This document shows, piece by piece, positions 7,825 to 13,236 of a stretch of 25,585 nucleotides of DNA. Position numbers and translations under genes: made by a program. Every line of letters begins with the position of its first letter. Position 1 is the first letter of the stretch. Origin of the DNA: RGIG3009 sp045630285 (GTDB lineage Bacteria > Bacillota > Clostridia > Oscillospirales > Acutalibacteraceae); contig JAZQSX010000065.1 of NCBI GenBank assembly GCA_045630285.1, positions 1 through 25,585 on the forward strand. The letters run 5' to 3'. A model generated the notes under the pieces. The model had not been told where the DNA came from and did not search any database. It saw nothing but the letters and a program-made list of their open reading frames with translations.

Positions 7825-9399
7825 ATGAGTGAAAACCGTATCCCCGACGCTGCGGCGCCGGAAATGACCGAACAGCAGCTGTCAGAGCTGTTGCAGGTTC
7901 GCCGTGACAAGTTAGCGGCATTGTGCGAGGCGGGCCAGGACCCGTATCAGATCACCAAATACGATGTCACCGATTATACCCGTGATATTCGTGAGCAATA
8001 TGAAAAAGCGGAGGCTGCCTACCTTGCCGAGCACGGCGCACCCGAAGAGGGCCAGGGTATCGAATTGCCGCAGCCGATCGAGGTGTCGATCGCTGGCCGT
8101 ATGATGAGCCGCCGTATTATGGGCAAGGCGAGCTTTCTTGACCTGCACGACAGCACCGGTCATATTCAGGTGTATGTCAGCCGTGGCGACGTGGGCGAGG
8201 ATGTCTACGCCGGTTTCAAGAAGTGGGACATCGGTGATATTATGGGTCTTAAGGGCTTCGTGTTCCGCACCCGCATGGGTGAGATCTCGGTTCACGCAAC
8301 CTCGCTGACGCTGCTCAGCAAATCGCTGCGTCCGCTTCCCGAGAAGTATCACGGCCTTAAGGATACCGACACCCGTTTCCGTCAGCGTTATCTTGACCTG
8401 ATCGTGAACCCGGAGGTCAAGCGGAATTTCGTGATCCGTTCGCAGTTCATCAAGTTTATGCGCAATTATCTGGACAGCAGACGGTACATCGAGGTGGAAA
8501 CGCCGGTGCTGAACACCATTGCAGGCGGTGCTTCGGCCCGCCCGTTCATCACCCACCACAACACGCTGGATCTGGATATGTATATGCGTATCGCCACCGA
8601 ACTGCCGTTGAAGCGACTGATCGTGGGCGGTATGGAGCGTGTGTACGAGATCGGCCGTATCTTCCGCAACGAGGGTATGGACACGAAGCACAATCCCGAG
8701 TTCACCACCGTGGAGCTGTACGAAGCGTATGCGGATTTCCACGATATGATGGATATTGCAGAGGGCATTTTGTCCGGTGCAGCCAAAGAGATCCTCGGCA
8801 CGTACGAGGTGGAGTGGCAGGGTGAAAAGATCAATCTTGCCCCGGGTTGGCGCCGACTGACCATGGTGGATGCGGTCAAGGAATATGTGGGCATTGATTT
8901 CAATGCGATCACCGACGATGCGGAAGCGGTTGCGGCCGCCGAAGCCAAGGGTGTGGAGTTGGCTGACGCCGCCGAGCGCACGTGGGGCAATGCGCTGTAC
9001 GCTTGCTTCGACCAGCGTGTGGAAGCAAAGCTGATCCAGCCTACCTTTATTACGATGTACCCTGTTGAGGTTTCGCCGCTGACGAAGAAATCGCCCGTCG
9101 ATCCTCGCCTCACCGAGCGCTTCGAGTTGTTCGTGTGCCACAGCGAATTGGCAAACGCTTATTCGGAGCTTAACGACCCGATCGATCAGCGTGAGCGCTT
9201 CATCAAGCAGGTGGAACAGCGTGAGCGTGGTGACGAAGAGACCGAGATGCTGGACGAGGATTTCCTCACCGCACTGGAATACGGCATGCCGCCCACGGGT
9301 GGTATGGGTATGGGCATCGACCGCTGCGTCATGCTGCTCACCGGCCCCGACAGCATCCGCGAAGTCATCCTGTTCCCCACAATGAAACCTTTGGACTAA
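7825..9399 (+). CDS. lysS: Lysyl-tRNA synthetase, class II
   Basis: A 524-residue class II LysRS that charges tRNA-Lys. The N-terminal OB-fold anticodon-binding domain covers about residues 85-190 (IEVSIAGRMMSRRIMGKASF, DLHDSTGHIQVY). The catalytic core follows with motif 1 (FIKFMRNYLDSRRYIEVETP), motif 2 (IGRIFRNEGMDTKHNPEFTT, about 275-300) and motif 3 (GMGMGIDRCVML, from about 493). ATG 7825 follows a GAGGG site. The C-terminus REVILFPTMKPLD is normal, but its last nine codons lie within a repeated junction sequence shared with 10380 and 11367. The present 3' end was therefore probably supplied by an inserted element that kept the coding sense. Confidence 0.97.
   Translation: MSENRIPDAAAPEMTEQQLSELLQVRRDKLAALCEAGQDPYQITKYDVTDYTRDIREQYEKAEAAYLAEHGAPEEGQGIELPQPIEVSIAGRMMSRRIMGKASFLDLHDSTGHIQVYVSRGDVGEDVYAGFKKWDIGDIMGLKGFVFRTRMGEISVHATSLTLLSKSLRPLPEKYHGLKDTDTRFRQRYLDLIVNPEVKRNFVIRSQFIKFMRNYLDSRRYIEVETPVLNTIAGGASARPFITHHNTLDLDMYMRIATELPLKRLIVGGMERVYEIGRIFRNEGMDTKHNPEFTTVELYEAYADFHDMMDIAEGILSGAAKEILGTYEVEWQGEKINLAPGWRRLTMVDAVKEYVGIDFNAITDDAEAVAAAEAKGVELADAAERTWGNALYACFDQRVEAKLIQPTFITMYPVEVSPLTKKSPVDPRLTERFELFVCHSELANAYSELNDPIDQRERFIKQVEQRERGDEETEMLDEDFLTALEYGMPPTGGMGMGIDRCVMLLTGPDSIREVILFPTMKPLD
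9373..9399 (+). repeat. lysS 3'-end core repeat, copy A (functional gene end)
   Basis: The last nine codons including stop of lysS (FPTMKPLD-stop). The same reading is found at 10380-10406 and 11367-11393. Copies A and B differ only at synonymous positions. This is the candidate recombination core. The first TATAAG arm motif follows 8 bases after the stop, exactly as after copy B. Confidence 0.85.
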
Positions 9400-9405
9400 A
9401 GGGAC

Positions 9406-9467
9406 AATATAAGAACTTATAAGAAGATATAAGAACTTATCTATTTCTTCTTACCACAGTTTTACCA
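9406..9467 (+). repeat. Left attachment arm of cassette 1
   Basis: TATAAGAACTTATAAG, then AGATATAAGAACTT, then TTCTTCTTACCACAGTTTTACC. It closely matches the sequence at 10411-10472 after copy B. The repeated TATAAG units resemble arm-type binding sites of a tyrosine integrase (inference). Confidence 0.7.
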
Positions 9468-9473
9468 AAAGAT

Positions 9474-9502
9474 AACGGACTATGGAAATTCCATAGTCCG
9501 TT
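9474..9502. terminator. CTATGG hairpin terminator after lysS
   Basis: AACGGACTATGG (9474-9485) pairs perfectly with CCATAGTCCGTT (9491-9502), loop AAATT, followed by TATTTATC. It serves lysS and the convergent cassette gene. It belongs to the cassette arm: an almost identical hairpin lies at 10477-10505 after copy B. Confidence 0.85.
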
Positions 9503-9505
9503 TAT

Positions 9506-10150
9506 TTATCTGTTCTTTTGCCATATTTCGTGAACTGTCTCTGCAAAAATAGTTCGTGAATGTTTGTTAGGATTATCGTTTAGATTCTTCTTGTATAGGT
9601 AATAGTCACGAACTTGTTGCCACAAACCACGCTTTTTTATCCATTCTATTTTGGTAGGTAACTCCGTATATCCTTTCGGTTGATATTCCCACGAGTAACT
9701 GTTTTGCTTTTTATTATAACGAATATATTGCTGTCTTCCGTCACCGCATTCGTAGATGATGCAGAAGTCGCAACTATGCAAAATACGAGAATTCGCTCTG
9801 TCCTTTACTTTAATGGTGAGAACACGAGTTGAGTCCTCTGTGTAATCATATCCGAAAATAGAATATCCATAGGGATTAGTAACTCTGTCAAGACCTTTAT
9901 GAAGAATGTTTCGTATTTCTTCGGCAGAATAATTTTCGTCAGGGTCATTAATTTCAATATTCACATCAAAATCAAAGCCAATATTAGAGTTTCGGTCACG
10001 GGTTATCATCTTTCGCTTGCTACTGCCCACAAAATGATATTGAAAGGTGAAGTTATCTCGAACTTCGTCTTGCAACCTATGAATAATTTCGAACAGTTCA
10101 TCTCTCACTGGTTCCCATTCGTAGTTAGAAACATATTCAAAATCGTGCAT
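9506..10150 (-). CDS. Putative nucleotidyltransferase-fold protein (cassette 1 cargo)
   Basis: A 214-residue soluble protein. It contains a DNA polymerase-beta-type nucleotidyltransferase pattern: GSS at 42-44 (FVGSSKRKM), then D60 and D62 in IGFDFDVNIEI, and a possible third carboxylate D128 in HSCDFCIIY. In this superfamily GS plus D-x-D plus a later Asp bind Mg-NTP and transfer a nucleotide to protein, RNA or another nucleotide. At 214 residues it is shorter than typical CD-NTases. The C-terminus is basic and aromatic. ATG 10150 has AAAGGAGA about 11 bases upstream and a good promoter. The lone AT-rich gene between attachment-like repeats suggests an accessory role such as phage defence or a toxin. 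Target unknown; the fold assignment rests on motif reading only. Confidence 0.75.
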   Translation of the reverse strand: MHDFEYVSNYEWEPVRDELFEIIHRLQDEVRDNFTFQYHFVGSSKRKMITRDRNSNIGFDFDVNIEINDPDENYSAEEIRNILHKGLDRVTNPYGYSIFGYDYTEDSTRVLTIKVKDRANSRILHSCDFCIIYECGDGRQQYIRYNKKQNSYSWEYQPKGYTELPTKIEWIKKRGLWQQVRDYYLYKKNLNDNPNKHSRTIFAETVHEIWQKNR

Positions 10151-10189
10151 AACTATAATGTCTCCTTTCTATTAAGATTAAATCATTAC

Positions 10190-10217
10190 AGTATATCACT
10201 GATTTTTTGATTGTCAA
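10190..10217 (-). promoter_or_regulatory. Promoter of the cassette 1 gene
   Basis: On the minus strand TTGACA (10217-10212), 16 bases, TATACT (10195-10190), about 45 bases before the start. The cargo has its own near-consensus promoter, so it does not rely on lysS transcription. Confidence 0.75.
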
Positions 10218-10231
10218 TATTTTTATAAAAT

Positions 10232-10353
10232 CAATTTACCACAATTTTACCACAGATTTCAACCAAATTATAAGAAGTTATAAGAAGATATAAGGAAAAA
10301 CGATTTTGGGCGATTGAAAAAGAGCAGTTATAAAAGGTTATAAGAACTTATAA
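10232..10353 (+). repeat. Right attachment arm of cassette 1
   Basis: CAATTTACCACAATTTTACC, then TATAAGAAG twice plus AGATATAAG, a variable middle, and TTATAAGAACTTATAA at 10338-10353. The same order recurs at 11218-11340. The palindrome ends 26 bases before core B, the same distance as before core C. Confidence 0.75.
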
Positions 10354-10379
10354 AACAGAATGTATTTTAGCTTTTGCCA

Positions 10380-10406
10380 TTCCCTACGATGAAACCCCTT
10401 GACTAA
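10380..10406 (+). repeat. lysS 3'-end core repeat, copy B
   Basis: Reads FPTMKPLD-stop in the lysS sense but is not attached to any lysS body. It differs from copy A at four codons (Pro, Thr, Pro, Leu), all synonymous. Such a pattern is expected if it was copied from a working lysS end of another strain or species. Confidence 0.85.
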
Positions 10407-10410
10407 TAAC

Positions 10411-10472
10411 AAGTTATAAGAACTTGTAAGAAGATATAAGAACTTCCCAAAATCTTCTTACCACAGTTTACA
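10411..10472 (+). repeat. Left attachment arm of cassette 2
   Basis: AAGTTATAAGAACTTGTAAG, then AGATATAAGAACTT, then TCTTCTTACCACAGTTTA. The TATAAG begins 8 bases after the core stop, as in cassette 1. Confidence 0.7.
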
Positions 10473-10476
10473 ACGA

Positions 10477-10505
10477 AACGTACTATGGAAAACCCATAGT
10501 ACGTT
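10477..10505. terminator. CTATGG hairpin of cassette 2
   Basis: AACGTACTATGG (10477-10488) pairs with CCATAGTACGTT (10494-10505), loop AAAAC, then TTATATTC. Compared with the hairpin at 9474, one base pair has changed on both sides (G-C to T-A), so pairing is preserved. Confidence 0.8.
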
Positions 10506-10523
10506 TTATATTCAATTCTTATA

Positions 10524-10550
10524 TTGACATTTAGCATAACTAATGATAAT
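10524..10550 (+). promoter_or_regulatory. Probable promoter of the cassette 2 gene
   Basis: TTGACA (10524-10529), a short 15-base spacer and GATAAT (10545-10550). It lies just beyond the hairpin and about 40 bases before the start. Confidence 0.5.
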
Positions 10551-10588
10551 TTTAAAATAAGCAAATTTTAAAGAAAAGGAAGAAAAAG

Positions 10589-11215
10589 ATGGCAGGAAAA
10601 GAAATTCGATTTGTTAATGGCTATGGGGGAATGATGGTAAAATTCTGTGAGGATTGCCTTGTGATTGCATTCAGAAGTTGGGAAAAAACAAAAGAGGCAA
10701 CTCGAATTCCTTATGGCATTATATCAAATATAAAGTTTAGTTCTTGGAGTGGTTTGCAAATAACAACTAAGGATAATTGGAATATTGCCATATACATACA
10801 AGAAAAAAAGCAAATAAAATTTGTTGTGAATAGTGTTTTAAGTAAAATAAATAAGCCCACACAAAAGGTTAAAGAAAAAATTATGTTAACTGATGAAGAT
10901 ATAGAATTTATTAAAATTGCAACAAAAGTTAAACGTAATGAACAAGTAACCGAACAAGAAAAGCGAATCTTAGAAGCCAGTGTAGAAGAACAATATGATA
11001 ATACTAAAAAAGGTAAGTTCCAAAATCGAGTTTTGTTTTTGTTATTTATTGTAGTTTGTTTGGCGGCACTACTGTTTTTGGGTAGTCTTGTATTTTCATT
11101 CTTTAGCTCTTCATCCGATTCAAAAGACGGCTTTATTGGTAGTGATGGAAAATATCATGAATATGTTCCTGAATTTGGCGATGATGTAAACAACTGGATG
11201 GAAGAAAATTGGTAA
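10589..11215 (+). CDS. Single-pass membrane protein with PH-like N-terminus (cassette 2 cargo)
   Basis: A 208-residue unknown protein, AT-rich. Residues 1-85 form a beta-rich pattern (EIRFVNGYGGMMVKFCEDCLVIAF, then IPYGIISNIKF and LQITTKDNWNIAIYI), resembling bacterial PH-like domains of the DUF4429/SHOCT neighbourhood. A charged helical linker with TDEDIEFIKIATKVKRNEQVTEQE follows (about 100-140). One membrane helix (about 147-170) precedes an acidic, aromatic 30-residue tail ending NNWMEENW. ATG 10589 follows AAGGAAG. Orientation is probably N-terminus inside. The only gene of cassette 2. Function unknown; the PH-like assignment is a guess from pattern. Confidence 0.75.
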   Translation: MAGKEIRFVNGYGGMMVKFCEDCLVIAFRSWEKTKEATRIPYGIISNIKFSSWSGLQITTKDNWNIAIYIQEKKQIKFVVNSVLSKINKPTQKVKEKIMLTDEDIEFIKIATKVKRNEQVTEQEKRILEASVEEQYDNTKKGKFQNRVLFLLFIVVCLAALLFLGSLVFSFFSSSSDSKDGFIGSDGKYHEYVPEFGDDVNNWMEENW

Positions 11216-11217
11216 TA

Positions 11218-11340
11218 CAATTTACCACAATTTTACCACAGTTTCAAACCAAATTATGAAAAGTTATAAGAAGATATAAGAAAATCTTGGTTTTCACCAT
11301 TTTGTGATGGCAAGTTATAAAAGGTTATAAGAACTTATAA
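11218..11340 (+). repeat. Right attachment arm of cassette 2
   Basis: CAATTTACCACAATTTTACC, then GTTATAAGAAGATATAAG, a variable middle, and TTATAAGAACTTATAA at 11325-11340, ending 26 bases before core C. It starts immediately after the cargo stop codon. Confidence 0.75.
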
Positions 11341-11366
11341 AACAGAAAAACCATCTCATTTTACGT

Positions 11367-11393
11367 CTCCCCACAATGAAGCCCCTCGATTAA
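11367..11393 (+). repeat. lysS 3'-end core repeat, copy C
   Basis: Reads LPTMKPLD-stop in the lysS sense. Apart from Leu for Phe in the first codon (TTC to CTC) all differences from copy A are synonymous. It marks the right boundary of cassette 2. It may be the original chromosomal end or the left end of a further element. Confidence 0.8.
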
Positions 11394-11554
11394 GAAAATG
11401 CCGTAAAATAGCGGTATTACAGGGTTTTCAAAGGCCCATAAAAACCGATTTACGACAAATGAAAAAACGAAAACACCCTATGACCGTAAAAAGTCATAGG
11501 GTGTTTTTGCATATCATATCAAAAAGATATTAAAAGGTAACGACAAATAGGGGT
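11394..11554. other. Left-arm-like sequence of a third, different element
   Basis: After core C the TATAAG and TTACCACA motifs are absent. Instead TTTACGACAAAT (near 11446) and TAACGACAAAT (near 11538) flank a strong hairpin: AAACACCCTATGAC (11471-11484) with GTCATAGGGTGTTT (11493-11506), then TTTG. The position of the hairpin and its CTATG stem recall the other two junctions, which suggests an element using a different recombinase. The hairpin also terminates the convergent XRE gene. Together with 11216-11393 this gene-free stretch holds only junction sequence. Confidence 0.45.
11471..11506. terminator. Bidirectional hairpin terminator after core C
   Basis: A 14-bp perfect stem with an 8-base loop (CGTAAAAA), an A-rich left side and TTTTTG on the right. 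It lies downstream of the minus-strand XRE membrane gene. Confidence 0.85.
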
Positions 11555-12559
11555 TTATCTTTTTCTGTTTTTGCTTATACGAAGAATCCCCGTTCCTATA
11601 AGAATTACACTCACAAACAAAAGCGATAGTAAAATGATAAAGAGAACATTTCCACCAACATACTGTTTCCAGTTATAAAAATCAATTTCATAATGATTTT
11701 CTGATAAGTTAAACAAGTAGTTCACGATATGTCCCGAAAAATAATATACCACGGTACTGAGCAATGTGCAGATGCCTGTCTTGATATATGAATCAAAACG
11801 AAACATGCATATAATACCGCAAAGGAAAACGGGGATAAATCCATAGCAGGTCATCTTTATTGCAGGGACGAGCATAAACGGCTGCCATACATAGATACTT
11901 TGTAGCAGTGAAATTGTAAGAAAGAATGTCAGCACGAATGAAATCATAAATCTGGGAGTTCTAATTTTTGTTTTAGACAACAGAATAGGAAGAAACAACA
12001 ATGCATATCCCATTAAAATTCCTATGCATGTTGTTGGGAACCAAAACAAAGTACTGGTATATGCCGCACAGGTGTATAAAAGCAGACAAATCGAAACAAA
12101 GCTTGTTGATGTAAAAACAAGCAGTTTTTTTGACTTAAAAAAGAATGTAAATGTCGGGATAAACGAGTAGGCGCAAAGTAGTGCGGTTAATACAATGAAG
12201 AACCAAGACAATGTGTGGTCTACGGCAAGATTGCAAATAAAACAAGTTAAAAGTGCGACTGCATATGATATTGTCGGAACCCAAAACCACGTGCCGCGAA
12301 TCACACGGAACTTCCGTGCTTCGTGCTTAATCTTTCTTGAATCTGTGTCAGTTGAGGCGGTAATCAATTCGTGTTCACTTATATCGAGGATACGGCAAAT
12401 ATCGGCAATTAAAGTGATGTCTGGATAGGACACACCTCGCTCCCATTTACTTACTGCACCTTCAGTAACAAACAGCATTTCCGCCAAGTCTTTTTGTGAA
12501 TAGTTTTTCTCGGTTCGTTTGATTTTTATAAATGAACCGAATGTTTTTTTATCAGTCAT
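11555..12559 (-). CDS. XRE-type HTH protein fused to about eight membrane helices
   Basis: A 334-residue protein. Residues 1-65 are a Cro/XRE helix-turn-helix (FGSFIKIKRTEKNYSQKDLA, then EGAVSKWERGVSYPDI). From about residue 90 to the end come about eight hydrophobic segments (for example WFWVPTISYAVALLTCFICN and VLFIILLSLLFVSVILIGTG). A DNA-binding head on an integral membrane domain occurs in many gut Firmicutes; such proteins may be membrane-tethered regulators, though their signals are unknown. ATG 12559 follows GGAGGT at a spacing of 8. It is AT-rich like the two cassettes, located just beyond core C, and read toward lysS. Probably accessory. Confidence 0.85.
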   Translation of the reverse strand: MTDKKTFGSFIKIKRTEKNYSQKDLAEMLFVTEGAVSKWERGVSYPDITLIADICRILDISEHELITASTDTDSRKIKHEARKFRVIRGTWFWVPTISYAVALLTCFICNLAVDHTLSWFFIVLTALLCAYSFIPTFTFFFKSKKLLVFTSTSFVSICLLLYTCAAYTSTLFWFPTTCIGILMGYALLFLPILLSKTKIRTPRFMISFVLTFFLTISLLQSIYVWQPFMLVPAIKMTCYGFIPVFLCGIICMFRFDSYIKTGICTLLSTVVYYFSGHIVNYLFNLSENHYEIDFYNWKQYVGGNVLFIILLSLLFVSVILIGTGILRISKNRKR

Positions 12560-12668
12560 ATTTGACCACCTCCGTCCATCATTTTACGGCAGCAAAAGAT
12601 GGCCGTCAATGGACTGTCAAGCCACCCCGTATTTTGATATGGTGGCGGCAATTTCAAGTTTATATATT
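12560..12668 (-). promoter_or_regulatory. Structured 5' leader of the XRE membrane gene
   Basis: A leader of about 109 bases on the minus strand. One hairpin pairs GCCACC with GGTGGC around an AT-rich loop. A second nested one pairs GTCCAT with ATGGAC and, inside, ACGGC with GCCGT; its 3' arm directly abuts the GGAGGT ribosome binding site. TTGACAG and TTGACGG occur close together between them. The arrangement could control translation or bind the protein's own HTH domain. Weak inference. Confidence 0.35.
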
Positions 12669-12674
12669 GACAGT

Positions 12675-12703
12675 ATTATACCATAAATTACTTAAAATTT
12701 CAA
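12675..12703 (-). promoter_or_regulatory. Promoter of the XRE membrane gene
   Basis: On the minus strand TTGAAA (12703-12698), 17 bases, TATAAT (12680-12675): a near-consensus promoter. Confidence 0.75.
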
Positions 12704-12782
12704 TGTTTCCGCAATCTTCACGAGTTATAACGATTCTTGTAGAATCATTATGACTCTTTTTCTTTTATATAAGACTCTTTAG

Positions 12783-12911
12783 GAATCTTCACGATTATAT
12801 AAGCTTGCAGATATCCTTGGTCACACCAATATTAACACCACCCGTATTTATACCATTTCCACTGGTGCAGAACATCGTAGGAAGATGGAAAATATGCGGT
12901 TGATAATATAA
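12783..12911 (+). pseudogene. Fossil C-terminus of a tyrosine recombinase (integrase)
   Basis: From codon 12801 the frame reads KLADILGHTNINTTRIYT, then a TGAEHRRKME segment, and stops at 12909-12911. This is the last part of a phage/ICE integrase: LGH is the conserved box-II His region, and the Tyr at codon 12849-12851 in TTRIYT is the nucleophile. The Arg-His-Arg part and all N-terminal domains are missing, and an in-frame stop lies at 12780. An 11-base direct repeat, AATCTTCACGA (12713-12723 and 12784-12794), lies just before the homologous part and may mark a deletion or duplication. Non-functional. It records that an integrative element once ended here, next to the lysS-end cassettes. 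Confidence 0.75.
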
Positions 12912-12993
12912 GAGTTTGTCTCGCGAAGCGATGTCGTGCGAGGATACGCCGTTTACCACGGATCGTTATCCTCTTGGATAAAATCATCACGGC

Positions 12994-13032
12994 AACAGAT
13001 ACGCCCCATCGTTATGATGTGGCGTATCTGTT
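12994..13032. repeat. Long inverted repeat / strong hairpin
   Basis: AACAGATACGCC (12994-13005) is exactly complementary to GGCGTATCTGTT (13021-13032). After a mismatch the inner CATC and GATG also pair around GTTAT. The sequence continues TATCTTTT, so it could be a plus-strand terminator, possibly that of the lost integrase element. Confidence 0.7.
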
Positions 13033-13103
13033 TATCTTTTGGAATATCATCGATGAGTTGACAGATGATGAATGACCATAACCGCAGAATTCGTTTCGGC
13101 GCA

Positions 13104-13131
13104 TTGAAAATCTTAGAAAACGGTGTATAAT
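13104..13131 (+). promoter_or_regulatory. Promoter of the DUF1295 operon
   Basis: TTGAAA (13104-13109), 16 bases, TATAAT (13126-13131). The expected start near 13138 gives a leader of about 100 bases. Confidence 0.7.
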
Positions 13132-13236
13132 AAAACTGTTGTTGCTGCGCTGTTTGGGCTGATGACTTTGGCAAGACGGAACGGCTCGACTTTAAGGAAT
13201 GTAGAATAAGTATGGACCGAAAAGAATGAGGGAAGT

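Larger units (their letters stand above)
9373..10379 (+). mobile_element. Single-gene cassette 1 at the lysS 3' end
   Basis: A unit of 1007 bp from lysS-end copy A to copy B. Contents in order: core, left arm (TATAAG and TTACCACA motifs), CTATGG hairpin terminator, one minus-strand gene with its own promoter, right arm (two TTTACCACA motifs, TATAAGAAG repeats, TTATAAGAACTTATAA), then the next core. It is AT-rich against the GC-rich lysS. No recombinase is encoded. The pattern matches a non-autonomous element flanked by attachment sites, comparable to the cis-mobilizable elements (CIMEs) described in streptococci. The gene-free stretch 10151-10588 consists of this right arm, core B, the next left arm, a hairpin and two promoters. 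Confidence 0.7.
10380..11366 (+). mobile_element. Single-gene cassette 2 in tandem
   Basis: A 987-bp unit from core B to core C with the same order as cassette 1: left arm, CTATGG hairpin, one gene (here plus strand), right arm. The arms match those of cassette 1 in sequence and spacing while the cargo is unrelated, so the ends are conserved and the gene is exchanged. No recombinase is encoded. Confidence 0.7.
12912..13236. other. Gene-poor stretch after the integrase fossil
   Basis: Together with 12704-12782 this is the largest stretch without a supported gene. It holds a long inverted repeat (12994-13032), a promoter (13104-13131) and an approximately 100-base leader for the DUF1295 gene. 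In that leader one frame reads VVAALFGLMTLARRNGSTL, then soon a stop, and has no start codon; it may be a gene remnant. A minus-strand open frame of 73 codons (12953-13174) is not convincing. Confidence 0.4.

Noticed and set aside
7912..9141. A 409-codon minus-strand open frame opposite lysS
   Set aside because: Shadow of lysS; His/Arg-rich translation with no family features.
9400..11393. CRISPR array, suggested by repeated short AT-rich motifs
   Set aside because: The repeats have no regular spacer pattern and surround single genes. They are attachment-site-like arms.
9373..11393. Classical integron cassettes with attC sites
   Set aside because: The hairpins look like terminators and lack recognisable attC boxes. 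The direct TATAAG arms and the conserved gene-end core point to a phage/ICE-type tyrosine integrase.
12953..13174. A 73-codon minus-strand open frame after the integrase fossil
   Set aside because: No ribosome binding site, no family resemblance. It overlaps the DUF1295 promoter and contains the perfect inverted repeat, which is better explained as structure.
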